A DNA stretch of 64,000 nucleotides from an uncultured Bacteroidota bacterium (GTDB lineage: Bacteria; Bacteroidota; Bacteroidia; Flavobacteriales; Flavobacteriaceae), in contig CACORF010000002.1 of the NCBI GenBank assembly GCA_902629505.1, positions 18,747-82,746 on the forward strand, in the 5' to 3' direction. The position numbers and the translations under genes are program-made. The notes beneath the pieces are model-generated. The model had not been told where the DNA came from. It saw only the letters and a program-made list of their open reading frames with translations, and did no database searches. Shown here in pieces: positions 27,140 through 39,277 of this stretch (within the stretch, counting starts at the first letter, position 1; each line of letters begins with the position of its first letter).

Positions 27140-27535
27140 TGGAGTCGGCGGGATTCGAACCCGCGTCCATACAAGTAATTAAGTTACCTTCTACAAGCTT
27201 ATTTATCTTTAAATTTTCGAGATAATACTTGGTAGATAACAACCAAAATATTATCCTTATCACTTTAATTTAAAATTTTATTCAGTGACAATAAAACTCT
27301 AGATTAACTTAATGGTATCTCATATATAAAAACTGTTAATCAAAGTCTTCATGAGATATCTAGCTTCTCAACCTAGTTGAGATTCGCAAAGACTTACTAT
27401 AATTCAGTCAATTATGCAGCTAGAGCGTAGTTATTTTCGCCATTTAAAAGTTGAAAATTAATTTAACGAGTTTATTTTTCAAACCTCGACCTGCTAATAA
27501 AAAAATTAGTCTTGCTGTCAAAACCTGTCGACCCC
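27140..27535 (-). ncRNA. ssrA: tmRNA (transfer-messenger RNA)
   Basis: Rescues stalled ribosomes and tags the truncated product. The 5' end GGGGTCG pairs with the 3' CGACTCC, forming the tRNA-like acceptor, and the T-arm is CGGGTTCGAATCCCG. CCA is not encoded. The tag frame (27412-27441, minus) reads GGC GAA AAT AAC TAC GCT CTA GCT GCA TAA, that is GENNYALAA, the Flavobacteria-type tag. Length is 396 nt and one-piece. A TATCTTTG -7 element lies 25 bases upstream, so the 5' end is probably processed. Confidence 0.97.
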
Positions 27536-27560
27536 AAAATTTCAAAGTACAATAGATTTG

Positions 27561-27568
27561 CAAAGATA
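27561..27568 (-). promoter_or_regulatory. -7 promoter element for tmRNA
   Basis: TATCTTTG on the minus strand, matching TAnnTTTG, 25 bases upstream of the mature tmRNA 5' end. It lies in the 45-base gap after kdsA. Confidence 0.55.
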
Positions 27569-27580
27569 TAATAATTAAGA

Positions 27581-28381
27581 TTAAAGTTTAGATGATGCTT
27601 CTCTCAATTTGAGAAGATTGGATAACAAACTTTCAAGTTTTTTAATATCTAACATATTAGATCCATCACTTTTTGCTTCAGATGGGTTAGTATGTGTCTC
27701 AAGAAAAATTCCATCTATATCATTTACTATTCCAGCTCTTGCTAATGACTCAATGTGTTCTGGACTTCCACCTGTAATTCCTGAAATTTGATTTGGTTTT
27801 TGAACAGAGTGAGTCACATCTAGAATAGTTGGGGCAAGTTTTTTTAGCTCTGAGATTCCTCTAAAATCGACAATAAGGTCATTGTACCCAAATTGAGTCC
27901 CTCTCTCTGTTATAATTACATTTTTATTTCTTGATTGTTTAACCTTTTCAACAGCATGTTTCATACTTTCAGCACTCATAAATTGCCCCTTTTTTATATT
28001 AATTGTTTTTCCAGTTTCAGCTGCACTTACGAGTATGTCAGTCTGTCTAGCTAAAAAAGCTGGAATTTGAATTATATCGACATACTCTGCAGCTAATTTA
28101 GCTTCATCTTTACTGTGAATGTCTGTAATTACTGGAATATTAAACTTTGTATTAATTTCTTTTAATATTTTCAATGCTTTTAGATCTCCAATGCCAGTAA
28201 AACTATCAAGCCTAGTTCTATTTGCCTTTCTGTAACTTCCCTTAAATACAAGGGGTATAGATAATTTTGAAGTTATAGATGTAAGTTTCTCTGCTATACC
28301 AAAAGCAACCTCATCTCCTTCAATTGCACACGGTCCAGCGATTAATAGAAATTTATCTTTAGATATTTTATCTGTAATCAT
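27581..28381 (-). CDS. kdsA: 3-deoxy-8-phosphooctulonate synthase (KDO-8-P synthase)
   Basis: Condenses PEP with arabinose 5-phosphate to make KDO-8-phosphate for lipid A core. The 266 residues show the TIM-barrel family motifs LIAGPCAIEG (12-21), FKGSYRKANRTRLDSFTGIG (about 46-65), ERGTQFGYNDLIVDFRG and DVTHSVQKPN, and the final GIFLETHTNP. Metal dependence cannot be judged with certainty by eye. It follows the ftsE-like gene in the same direction by two bases. KdsC is at 14590-15090. Confidence 0.97.
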   Translation of the reverse strand: MITDKISKDKFLLIAGPCAIEGDEVAFGIAEKLTSITSKLSIPLVFKGSYRKANRTRLDSFTGIGDLKALKILKEINTKFNIPVITDIHSKDEAKLAAEYVDIIQIPAFLARQTDILVSAAETGKTINIKKGQFMSAESMKHAVEKVKQSRNKNVIITERGTQFGYNDLIVDFRGISELKKLAPTILDVTHSVQKPNQISGITGGSPEHIESLARAGIVNDIDGIFLETHTNPSEAKSDGSNMLDIKKLESLLSNLLKLREASSKL

Positions 28382-28383
28382 AT

Positions 28384-29055
28384 TTATTTTCTTTTAACTT
28401 CAAATATACTTCCATCTTCACATTTATAGACTTCACCTTCTAATTTAAGAATTAGATTATAATCATGTGTTGCAATAATCATTGATGTGCCCATAGAATT
28501 TAATTTTTTAAATAAAGAAATTATCTCTAGACTAGTTTCTGGATCAAGATTTCCTGTAGGTTCATCGGCAATAATTAATTTAGGATCATTTAGCATTGAC
28601 CTAGCTATTGCAACCCTTTGCTGTTCTCCTCCTGATAATTCATTTGGAAATTTACTAATTGGTGAATTAAACCCAACTAAATCTAGCACTTTAGTAATCT
28701 GATTATTAATCTTATCATTTTCTTTCCATCCAGTTGCTTCAAGTACAAATCTAAGATTATCCCTTATACTTCTGTCATATAATAATTTAAAATCTTGAAA
28801 AACAAACCCAATCTTTCTTCTTAAATATGGAATTTTATTCTCACTTAGATTATTAATATCATAATCTATAACCTTAAATAATTTAGATTTTGAAGGTTTT
28901 AAATTTCCAAAAATTGAGTTTATGAAAGTTGTTTTTCCACTTCCTGTTTTTCCAATTAAAAATTTCATTTCACCTTTTGATAAGCTAAAATTTATATTTC
29001 TTAGTATGCTTTCATTACCTATGCTGAGGTCAGTATTTTCTATTTCTACCAACAT
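28384..29055 (-). CDS. FtsE-type ABC ATPase of cell division
   Basis: A 223-residue ABC ATPase. Walker A GKTGSGKT, Q-loop VFQDFKLL, signature LSGGEQQRVAIARS, and Walker B LIIADEPTGNLD are all present. The sequence and compact size match FtsE, which works with the membrane protein FtsX to couple division to peptidoglycan hydrolysis. No ftsX is adjacent. I chose ATG at 29055 because the six extra residues of the longer frame lack family similarity. LolD-like transporters share these motifs and cannot be fully excluded. Confidence 0.8.
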   Translation of the reverse strand: MLVEIENTDLSIGNESILRNINFSLSKGEMKFLIGKTGSGKTTFINSIFGNLKPSKSKLFKVIDYDINNLSENKIPYLRRKIGFVFQDFKLLYDRSIRDNLRFVLEATGWKENDKINNQITKVLDLVGFNSPISKFPNELSGGEQQRVAIARSMLNDPKLIIADEPTGNLDPETSLEIISLFKKLNSMGTSMIIATHDYNLILKLEGEVYKCEDGSIFEVKRK

Positions 29056-29166
29056 ATTAAATATATATGCCAAATTAACAAATTATTGTCACACGAAATT
29101 GTTAATTATTATTAAGTTTTTTTTGTTAGATATCTTTCATTTACCTTTATTTGTATTTTATTTTTT

Positions 29167-30789
29167 ATGGGTAAAAAGTTATTAATAATATTACTTCTTA
29201 TTTTAACTTCGTGTGCTGATAAAGCTGACTTAATTGTTTACAATGCAGAAGTTTTTACCTCAAATGATTCAAGCCCTTTAGCTACATCTTTCGCTGTAAA
29301 AGATGGTAAGTTTTTATATGTAGGAGATGACTCAGTAATTTCTAAATATTCATCATCTAATATAATTAATGCTGAAGGTTTACCAGTTTACCCAGGTTTT
29401 ATTGATTCTCACGCACATTTTTATAATCTAGGGTTTTTCAATAATCAAGTTGATATTAAAGAAACAAAAAGTTTTAAAGAGGTAGTTCAAAAAGTTATAG
29501 ATTATGATAAGATAAACAATAAAAAATTTATTATTGGTAGGGGTTGGGACCAGAATGACTGGGATATAAAATCTTTTCCAACTAATAAATTATTGAATGA
29601 AGCATTTCCAAATAAAGCAGTTGTTTTAAGAAGAATTGACGGGCATGCCTACATTGTAAATGATTATGCTCTTAGTCTTGCTGGTATTGATGAATCATCT
29701 TATGTAGACGGAGGTGAATTTATTAAATCAAATGGTAAACTAACTGGAGTTCTTATTGACAATGCTATGAGATTTGTTGATAATGTTATTCCAGATCCTA
29801 CTGAAGATGAATCAATCAAGGCATTGCTTTCTGCACAAGAGATGGCATTTGAGAATGGATTAACAACAGTCTCTGAAGCGGGTATTTCTAGACAACAAAT
29901 TGAATTGATTGATAGTTTGCAAAAATCAGGAATCCTGAAAATCAAAATTTATGCAATGATTGAAAATGGACCTGATGTTGACTATTATATTAGTCAGGGG
30001 CCATATAAAACAGACAGGTTAAATGTTAGATCTGTTAAAGTATATGCCGATGGAGCTTTAGGATCAAGAGGTGCAAGCATGATTAATGAATACTCAGATA
30101 AAAAAGGTTACTTTGGGATAATTAGAACTCCAATTGATTCAATTCAAAGTTTAGCATTTAAATTGGCTGGAACGAAATTTCAGATGAATACTCATGCAAT
30201 TGGTGATAATGCAAATAGAATTGTTTTAAATGCTTACAGAGATGCTTTGTTTAATTTTAGAGACCCTAGATGGCGTATTGAACATGCTCAAGTTGTAAAT
30301 GAGGATGATATTGAGTTATTCAATCAAAAAATTATACCCTCTGTACAACCAACTCATGCTACTAGTGATATGTATTGGCTTTATGATCGAATAGGTAGAA
30401 AAAGAGCTAAACATGCATATGCATATCAAAATCTTCTTGAAAAATCAACAGTTATTGCCTTTGGAACTGATTTTCCAGTTGAGGATATTAGCCCAATCAT
30501 GACTTTTTACTCTGCAACTGTAAGAAAAGATAAAGATGGATATCCAGAGGATGGGTTTCAGACTGAGAATATGATTAACAGAACTGATGCTCTTTATGCA
30601 ATGACAATTTTTGGTGCATATGCAAATTTTGAAGAAAACGAAAAAGGAAGTATTGAGGTAGGAAAAGATGCTGACTTTATAATTCTTGATAATGATATTC
30701 TAAGATCCTCAGAAGCTTCAATACCAAATACTAATGTTGTTGCAACCTTTATAAATGGTGAGCTAGTATTTAACAGAAGATATAACTAA
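29167..30789 (+). CDS. Amidohydrolase family 3 lipoprotein
   Basis: A 540-residue metal-dependent amidohydrolase (YtcJ-like) with a lipoprotein signal (lipobox LTSC, Cys about 18). The metal-binding motif is GFIDSHAHFYN. Other conserved pieces are RGWDQNDW, RRIDGHAYIVND, NTHAIGDNANR, RIEHAQVVNEDD and GTDFPVEDISP. Composite domain ends are present (LIVYNAEVFTSND at the front; DADFIILDNDIL at the back). Substrates in this family are diverse and cannot be predicted. It is followed three bases later by asnB. Confidence 0.9.
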   Translation: MGKKLLIILLLILTSCADKADLIVYNAEVFTSNDSSPLATSFAVKDGKFLYVGDDSVISKYSSSNIINAEGLPVYPGFIDSHAHFYNLGFFNNQVDIKETKSFKEVVQKVIDYDKINNKKFIIGRGWDQNDWDIKSFPTNKLLNEAFPNKAVVLRRIDGHAYIVNDYALSLAGIDESSYVDGGEFIKSNGKLTGVLIDNAMRFVDNVIPDPTEDESIKALLSAQEMAFENGLTTVSEAGISRQQIELIDSLQKSGILKIKIYAMIENGPDVDYYISQGPYKTDRLNVRSVKVYADGALGSRGASMINEYSDKKGYFGIIRTPIDSIQSLAFKLAGTKFQMNTHAIGDNANRIVLNAYRDALFNFRDPRWRIEHAQVVNEDDIELFNQKIIPSVQPTHATSDMYWLYDRIGRKRAKHAYAYQNLLEKSTVIAFGTDFPVEDISPIMTFYSATVRKDKDGYPEDGFQTENMINRTDALYAMTIFGAYANFEENEKGSIEVGKDADFIILDNDILRSSEASIPNTNVVATFINGELVFNRRYN

Positions 30790-30792
30790 AAT

Positions 30793-32460
30793 ATGTGTGG
30801 AATTGTTTGTGCTTTTGATATAAAAAGCAATAGTGATTTTATAAGGTCCAATGTCCTAAAAATGGTCCAAAAAGTAAGGCATCGTGGTCCTGATTGGAGT
30901 GGAATATATTCAAACAGTAATGCTATCCTTGCACATGAAAGACTTGCTATAGTTGACCCTACTTCTGGAAAACAACCTATAATTTCTGACGATGGTAAAA
31001 AAGTAATTGCTGTTAATGGAGAGATTTACAATCATAAATATCTTAAAGAAAAATATACATCAGACTATAATTTCAAAACAGAATCAGACTGTGAGGTAAT
31101 ATTAGCGCTTTATGAAAAAAAGGGAATTAATTTTTTAAACGATCTTAATGGGATTTTTGGTTTTGCATTATATGATTCGCTAAATGATAAATATATAGTG
31201 GCAAGAGATCATATGGGTATAATACCTTTGTATATGGGCTGGGATGAAGAAAACATTTTTTATGTTTCTTCTGAGCTTAAATCATTAGAGGGTGTATGTA
31301 ATAAGATTGAGCTGTTTCCACCAGGCCATTATTTAGATAGTAACATTGGTAAATTATCAAAATGGTATAATCCAAAATGGATATCATATGATAGTGTAAA
31401 AGATTCAGAAACAAAAATTAAAGAAATTCATGACTCCCTATCAGCTGCTGTTAAGAGACAATTGATGAGTGATGTTCCATACGGGGTATTGTTATCTGGT
31501 GGATTAGACTCTTCAATCACCTCTGCGCTTGCAAAAAAGTTTGCATCCAAAAGGATTGAGTCTGATGATAAGCAAGATGCTTGGTGGCCTCAACTTCATT
31601 CTTTTTCTGTTGGATTAGAGGGATCTCCTGATTTAAAAGCTGCAAAAATAGTAGCAGATCATATCGGAACAGTTCATCATGAAATCAATTTCACTGTACA
31701 AGAAGGAATTGATGCTATTAGGGATGTAATCTACCATCTAGAAACCTATGATGTTACTACCGTAAGAGCCTCGACACCGATGTACTTGATGGCAAGGGCA
31801 ATTAAATCACTAGGTATAAAAATGGTTCTTTCAGGTGAGGGAGCTGACGAATTATTTGGTGGATATCTTTATTTTCATAAAGCACCTAATTCAAAAGAAT
31901 TTCATGAAGAAACAGTAAGAAAACTCGATAAACTTCATCAATACGATTGCTTAAGAGCAAATAAATCTTTAGCTGCATGGGGAATTGAGGGTAGAGTGCC
32001 TTTTCTTGATAAACAATTTATTGATGTAGCTATGGAAATTAACCCTGAAGACAAAATGATTAAAAATGGTAGAATTGAAAAGTGGGTTTTAAGAGAAGCT
32101 TTTAAAGATTATTTACCTGAAAGTGTTCTGTGGAGACAAAAGGAACAATTTTCTGATGGAGTTGGATACTCGTGGATTGATAGTCTAAAAGAACTTGTTG
32201 AAAATGAAGTCTCTAACTCAGACTTTAAAAATTCTCAAAATATATTTCCTATAAATCCCCCTCAAAATAAGGAAGAATTCTATTACAGGACCATATTCCA
32301 TGATCATTTTTCTAGTGATGCTGCTGCTAAATCGGTTCCATCTGTACCTTCAGTTGCTTGTAGCACACCTCAAGCTCTACTATGGGATGAAGCATTTAAA
32401 AATATGAATGATCCAAGTGGTCGTTCTATCTCTAATATTCATAATGAATCTTATGAATAA
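30793..32460 (+). CDS. asnB: Asparagine synthase (glutamine-hydrolysing)
   Basis: Makes asparagine from aspartate, ATP and glutamine. The N-terminal glutaminase starts MCGIVCAF with nucleophile Cys2, and contains RHRGPDWSG and NGEIYNH. The synthetase domain has the pyrophosphate loop LLSGGLDSS (about 235-243) and SGEGADELFGGY. Length 555 agrees with AsnB. The C-terminus SVPSVPSVACSTPQALLWDE is typical. It follows the amidohydrolase closely and may share its transcript. Confidence 0.97.
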   Translation: MCGIVCAFDIKSNSDFIRSNVLKMVQKVRHRGPDWSGIYSNSNAILAHERLAIVDPTSGKQPIISDDGKKVIAVNGEIYNHKYLKEKYTSDYNFKTESDCEVILALYEKKGINFLNDLNGIFGFALYDSLNDKYIVARDHMGIIPLYMGWDEENIFYVSSELKSLEGVCNKIELFPPGHYLDSNIGKLSKWYNPKWISYDSVKDSETKIKEIHDSLSAAVKRQLMSDVPYGVLLSGGLDSSITSALAKKFASKRIESDDKQDAWWPQLHSFSVGLEGSPDLKAAKIVADHIGTVHHEINFTVQEGIDAIRDVIYHLETYDVTTVRASTPMYLMARAIKSLGIKMVLSGEGADELFGGYLYFHKAPNSKEFHEETVRKLDKLHQYDCLRANKSLAAWGIEGRVPFLDKQFIDVAMEINPEDKMIKNGRIEKWVLREAFKDYLPESVLWRQKEQFSDGVGYSWIDSLKELVENEVSNSDFKNSQNIFPINPPQNKEEFYYRTIFHDHFSSDAAAKSVPSVPSVACSTPQALLWDEAFKNMNDPSGRSISNIHNESYE

Positions 32461-34501
<2,041 letters not shown>

Positions 34502-34503
34502 AT

Positions 34504-35436
34504 ATGAAGGTTACAATTGTTGGTGCAGGTAATGTTGGAGCATCCTGTGCAGAATATATTCTGATAAAAGAAATTGTAGATGAAATAGTTCTACTTGATA
34601 TAAAAGATGGTTTTGCTGAGGGAAAGGCTCTTGATCTAACTCAAACAACCTCAACACTCGGATTTAAATCTAAGGTTATAGGGGTCACCAATGACTATAC
34701 CAGCACATCTAATAGTGATGTTGTAGTAATAACATCGGGAATACCTAGGAAACCTGGGATGACAAGAGAAGAGTTGATCGGAATCAATGCAGGAATTGTA
34801 AAATCTGTTTCAGATAACTTGTTGAAATATTCTCCTAATGCAATAATAATTGTAGTTTCAAACCCGATGGATACCATGACTTATCTTGTTAATAAATCTT
34901 TTGATATTCCCAAGAATAGGGTTATAGGAATGGGAGGTATTCTTGATAGCTCCAGATTTAAGACTTATATTTCTCTTGCTACAAATTTTTTACAAAACGA
35001 GATTGATGCAATGGTTATTGGCGGTCATGGTGATACAACTATGATTCCCCTAACCTCTATTTCAAAATGTAATGATATACTTTTATCTGAGATTGTTTCT
35101 AAAGATATACTTGAAAAGATTTCTTCAGATACCATGGTTGGGGGTGCAACCTTAACAAAACTATTAGGTACTTCTGCATGGTATGCTCCTGGTGCTTCAG
35201 TTTCATATCTGGTTAATGCAATAATTAATGATACAAAAGAAATGCTTCCCTGTTCAGTATATTTGGAAGGAGAGTATAATGCTTCGGATTTATGTATAGG
35301 AGTTCCTGCAATAATTGGTAAAAATGGCTTTGAAGAAGTTGTTATTTTAGATATTGATAAAAATGAGATGGAAATGTTTGATAATAGTGTAAAAGCTGTA
35401 AAACAAACTAATTTAGCCCTAAATGGTTTAATTTAG
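34504..35436 (+). CDS. mdh: Malate dehydrogenase
   Basis: NAD-dependent oxidation of malate to oxaloacetate in the TCA cycle. The 310 residues start with VTIVGAGNVGASCAEYI (nucleotide-binding GxGxxG), followed by LLDIKDG with the Asp that selects NAD. Active-site pieces are GIPRKPGMTREELIGIN, VSNPMDTMTYLV and the catalytic His in VIGGHGDTTMIPL. The sequence is of the LDH-like MDH type typical of Bacteroidota. It pairs functionally with the aconitase at the window start. Confidence 0.95.
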   Translation: MKVTIVGAGNVGASCAEYILIKEIVDEIVLLDIKDGFAEGKALDLTQTTSTLGFKSKVIGVTNDYTSTSNSDVVVITSGIPRKPGMTREELIGINAGIVKSVSDNLLKYSPNAIIIVVSNPMDTMTYLVNKSFDIPKNRVIGMGGILDSSRFKTYISLATNFLQNEIDAMVIGGHGDTTMIPLTSISKCNDILLSEIVSKDILEKISSDTMVGGATLTKLLGTSAWYAPGASVSYLVNAIINDTKEMLPCSVYLEGEYNASDLCIGVPAIIGKNGFEEVVILDIDKNEMEMFDNSVKAVKQTNLALNGLI

Positions 35437-35442
35437 ATAAAG

Positions 35443-35473
35443 TTGTTTGTTCAACTTTCAAATGTTATATTTG
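35443..35473 (+). promoter_or_regulatory. Promoter of secDF (-33 and -7 elements)
   Basis: TTG at 35443-35445 and TATATTTG at 35466-35473, separated by 20 bases, closely match the Bacteroidota -33/-7 arrangement. The secDF ATG follows 19 bases later. Confidence 0.65.
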
Positions 35474-35492
35474 CAGGCATTAAAAATCTATC

Positions 35493-38414
35493 ATGCAAGG
35501 AAATTCATTAATAAAAACTTTTGCAATTTTATTCGGTATTGTTAGTATATACCAACTGTCATTTACTTTTATATCTTCTACACTTGAGAACAAAGCTAGA
35601 AACGCTGCTATTGAAAAAATATCTGAAGATGAGATTTCTTTTGCAGAAAAAAGGGCTAGTGAAGAAATCAGATTTCTTGATTCCATTGGTGATTTACCAG
35701 TATTAATGTATTCATCTTACAATGATGCTAAACAAAAAGAATTAAATCAAGGGCTTGATTTAAAAGGTGGGATTAATGTTATCCTTCAAATTTCAATAAA
35801 AGATTTATTAAAGGGTCTTTCAGAGAACTCAGTAAATCAAAAATTTATTCAATCTCTTGATAATGCTGATGAGCTTCAAAAACAGTCAGATCAGACTTAT
35901 TTAGAGTCTTTCTTTGATGCTTTCGATTCTAATACTGATCCAACTAGATTAACATCTCCAGAAATTTTTGGTAATAGAACATTAAGTTCAGATGTTTCTT
36001 TTGATACATCTGATGATGATATGAAATCTATCCTTAGAACAAAAGTTGATGAATCAATAGTTTCTGCATTTGAGGTTTTAAGAAAACGTATTGACAAATT
36101 TGGAGTTACTCAACCCAATATCCAAAGACTTGGTACTTCAGGTAGGATACTAATCGAATTACCTGGCGCTAAAGATGTAGACAGAATACAGAACTTGTTG
36201 CAAAGTACTGCTCAATTGGAATTTTGGGAAACATTCAAAAACGAAGAGTTATTAGATTTCCTTGTATCAGCTGATAAATATTTAGCTTCAGTAAATACAG
36301 AAATAGAATCAAAGTCTGATGAATCTGATATTGATGATCTTTTATCAGAAGTTGAACAAACTTCTGACTCAATTCAAAACACATCTAATCCGATTCTAAG
36401 TTTAGTAAGAGCATATAGTTTTCAAGGTGGGCCAATAATTGCTAGATTTCTTCCAAGAGATCAAGAGGTAATAAACTCATATTTATCTCTTCCTGAAGTT
36501 AGAAAATTGCTTCCTAGAGAATATAGATATGCTAAATTTTTATGGGGTAAACAAGATACTGATGGACTAACTAGTCTATATGCAATTAAATCAAATAGAG
36601 ATGACACACCTCCATTAAGTGGTGGTGTTGTTGTAGACGCATCACAAAGCTATGATGCTGTTGGAAATGCAGCCGTTTCAATGCAGATGAATGCACAAGG
36701 TGCAAGAATATGGGAAGATTTAACTGGCGTAGCATATGCTCAAAATTCAAATATCGCAATTGTACTAGATGATATTGTATATTCTGCCCCCGGAGTTACC
36801 AGAGGAGCAATTAGTGGAGGAAGATCTGAGATAACAGGTGATTTTGATCTAAATGAAGCGATTGATTTAGCCAACGTTTTAAGAGCAGGTAAGCTACCTG
36901 CTTCAGCAACTATCATTCAGTCTGAGGTGGTTGGTCCTTCTCTTGGTCAAGAAGCAATTGATAGTGGTATATACTCTTTTCTTATAGCGTTAACATTTGT
37001 GTTAATTTGGATGATTTTTTATTATGGTCCCTCAGGTATATTTGCTGATATCGCATTAATACTAAATATTGTTCTGATTTTTGGAATTCTTGCAGGACTT
37101 GGAGCTGTATTAACCCTTCCTGGAATTGCAGGGATTGTTTTGACAATAGGTATATCCGTAGATGCTAACGTACTTATTTTTGAAAGAGTCAGAGAAGAAT
37201 TGAGAAAGGAAAAGGGACTAAAGCAATCAATAAATGATGGATTCAATAACGCATTATCCTCCATATTAGATGCAAATATTACAACCGGACTAACAGCACT
37301 TGTGTTGTATATTTTTGGTACTGGTCCAATAAAAGGTTTTGCTACAACATTACTTATTGGTATTGCAACTTCATTATTCACTGCAATTTTCATTACAAGG
37401 TTACTAATTGATAATAAGGTATTTAAGTCAGGAAAGTTATCCTTTTCTACAAAATCCACAAAAGACTTATTCAGTAACCTAAAAATTAAATTTCTTGGTA
37501 AAAGAAAGGCAACTTATGTAATATCTGCAACTTTAATTTTAATTAGTATTAGTTCTCTCTTGTTCCAAGGCTTAAATCAAGGTGTAGACTTCTTAGGAGG
37601 TAGATCTTACATAGTCAGATTTGACAAAGAGGTAAAATCTTCTGATATTGAGTCTACACTAAATAATGCATTTGGTAGTGCTGAAGTTAAAACATTCGGT
37701 GCATCTAATCAGTTGAAAATTACAACTAAGTATAAAGTTGATCAGGAAGGTCTTGCAGTAGATGATGAAATTAAAAATATTCTTTTTGATAATCTCAGTG
37801 AACAGTATAATAATCAAATTACATATAATGAATTTACAGCAGGTGAGGATGTAGGTATTATGTCTAGTATTAAAGTTGGACCAACCATAGCAGATGATAT
37901 TAAACAGAACTCTGTATGGGCAATTTTTGGTTCATTAGTAATTGTCTTCTTCTATATTTTGTTAAGATTTCAAAAATGGCAATTTTCACTTGGGGCTGTT
38001 TCTGCTGTATTCCATGATGTTTTGATTGTTCTTGGAATTTTCTCGCTAACATACAAGATAATGCCTTTTAATATGGAGATAAACCAAGCATTTATAGCTG
38101 CATTATTAACAGTAATAGGTTATTCACTTAATGATACAGTAGTCGTTTTTGATAGAATAAGAGAATTTTTCCGAATTCATAAGTCTTGGGATAATGAAAC
38201 TACTGTTAATACTGCTTTAAACAGCACTTTAAGTAGAACTCTTAATACTTCACTTACTACACTTATTGTACTAATTGCAATTTTTGTTTTTGGTGGAGAG
38301 TCAATTAGAGGATTTATGTTTGCTCTTATTATTGGTGTCATGGTAGGTACTTATTCTTCTGTATTTATTGCCACTCCTATCATGTTTGATTCTTACAAAG
38401 AAAAAGTTAGTTAA
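35493..38414 (+). CDS. secDF: Protein translocase SecDF fusion
   Basis: A 973-residue membrane protein that uses the proton gradient to help pull exported proteins through SecYEG. The N-terminal SecD half begins with one membrane segment (about 8-25), has the D1 motif LDLKGGINVILQI and the large P1 head domain, then five membrane segments around 490-660. The SecF half starts near 680 with NQGVDFLGGRSYIVRF, and its membrane domain includes AALLTVIGYSLNDTVVVFDRIRE. The single-chain fusion is characteristic of Bacteroidota. Its end overlaps lgt by eight bases on the opposite strand. Confidence 0.97.
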   Translation: MQGNSLIKTFAILFGIVSIYQLSFTFISSTLENKARNAAIEKISEDEISFAEKRASEEIRFLDSIGDLPVLMYSSYNDAKQKELNQGLDLKGGINVILQISIKDLLKGLSENSVNQKFIQSLDNADELQKQSDQTYLESFFDAFDSNTDPTRLTSPEIFGNRTLSSDVSFDTSDDDMKSILRTKVDESIVSAFEVLRKRIDKFGVTQPNIQRLGTSGRILIELPGAKDVDRIQNLLQSTAQLEFWETFKNEELLDFLVSADKYLASVNTEIESKSDESDIDDLLSEVEQTSDSIQNTSNPILSLVRAYSFQGGPIIARFLPRDQEVINSYLSLPEVRKLLPREYRYAKFLWGKQDTDGLTSLYAIKSNRDDTPPLSGGVVVDASQSYDAVGNAAVSMQMNAQGARIWEDLTGVAYAQNSNIAIVLDDIVYSAPGVTRGAISGGRSEITGDFDLNEAIDLANVLRAGKLPASATIIQSEVVGPSLGQEAIDSGIYSFLIALTFVLIWMIFYYGPSGIFADIALILNIVLIFGILAGLGAVLTLPGIAGIVLTIGISVDANVLIFERVREELRKEKGLKQSINDGFNNALSSILDANITTGLTALVLYIFGTGPIKGFATTLLIGIATSLFTAIFITRLLIDNKVFKSGKLSFSTKSTKDLFSNLKIKFLGKRKATYVISATLILISISSLLFQGLNQGVDFLGGRSYIVRFDKEVKSSDIESTLNNAFGSAEVKTFGASNQLKITTKYKVDQEGLAVDDEIKNILFDNLSEQYNNQITYNEFTAGEDVGIMSSIKVGPTIADDIKQNSVWAIFGSLVIVFFYILLRFQKWQFSLGAVSAVFHDVLIVLGIFSLTYKIMPFNMEINQAFIAALLTVIGYSLNDTVVVFDRIREFFRIHKSWDNETTVNTALNSTLSRTLNTSLTTLIVLIAIFVFGGESIRGFMFALIIGVMVGTYSSVFIATPIMFDSYKEKVS

Positions 38415-39258
38415 CAGTCTTTTTTTTACTTACAAACAAAAATATAATTCCAACCAGAATGAAAGGTATGCTTAACCACTGACCTGTTGAAAGACCTGGA
38501 AGAAATGTTTCTATACCTCCCTGACTTTCTTTTACAAATTCTACAATAAATCTAATTGAGAATAGGCCAATTAAAAAATACCCAAAAAGTCTTCCTTCTT
38601 TGTTCCTAATTGTAGGTTTCTGATATAAAAAGTAAAGAATAATAAAGAGAAATATGTATCCGAAAGACTCATATAGTTGTGCCGGGTGTCTAGGTAATAT
38701 TTCACCTCTATTCTCAAATATAACTCCCCAATCATTATCAGTATATTTACCTAGGATTTCTGAATTAAAAAAATTTCCTATTCTAACAAAAGCCCCACCA
38801 ATTGAAGTTGGAATTGTTAACCTATCGAAAATCCACAATAGGCTTTTAAAATTATATCTTCTCTTGAAGATTAAAAGACCTATTGTCATACCAATTGCTG
38901 CACCATGACTTGCAAGCCCCCTGAATCCTGTAAATTTATAGCCATCTATTAATCCTAAAATAGATGAATTTGGTGATTCTTGAATAGGTAATAATATCTC
39001 AATTAAATGATTCTGATAATAACCCCATTGATAGAAAAAAACCTCACCAAATCTAGCTCCTAGAAAAACAGATAAAACAAGATATATTAATAATGGATCA
39101 AGATATTTTTCATCTACCTTCTCTTTTATAAAGAATGACTTTACTAGATTATAGCCTACAAGAAATGCAAGTATGAACATCAAGCTGTATATGTAAACTG
39201 GAAATCCAAATATTTCAAAAGACTCTGTTGGGGACCATTTAATCTGAGAAATTATCAT
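38407..39258 (-). CDS. lgt: Prolipoprotein diacylglyceryl transferase
   Basis: Transfers a diacylglyceryl group to lipobox cysteines, the first step in making the many lipoproteins predicted in this window. The 283-residue membrane protein starts MIISQIKWSPTESFEIFGFPVYIYS and has seven hydrophobic segments. The Lgt signature GGAFVRIGNFFNSEILG is near 155-171 and GFRGLASHGAAIGM near 118-131. ATG at 39258 is preferred over 39294, which would extend the frame into the end of yidD. Last gene of the folE-cysS-yidD-lgt unit. Confidence 0.95.
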   Translation of the reverse strand: MIISQIKWSPTESFEIFGFPVYIYSLMFILAFLVGYNLVKSFFIKEKVDEKYLDPLLIYLVLSVFLGARFGEVFFYQWGYYQNHLIEILLPIQESPNSSILGLIDGYKFTGFRGLASHGAAIGMTIGLLIFKRRYNFKSLLWIFDRLTIPTSIGGAFVRIGNFFNSEILGKYTDNDWGVIFENRGEILPRHPAQLYESFGYIFLFIILYFLYQKPTIRNKEGRLFGYFLIGLFSIRFIVEFVKESQGGIETFLPGLSTGQWLSIPFILVGIIFLFVSKKKTVN

Positions 39259-39277
39259 CTTTAAATATAAGTATAAT

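Noticed and set aside
37022..37459. Minus-strand 145-codon open frame within secDF
   Set aside because: Fully inside the strongly conserved secDF coding sequence; composition fits an antisense shadow of membrane segments.
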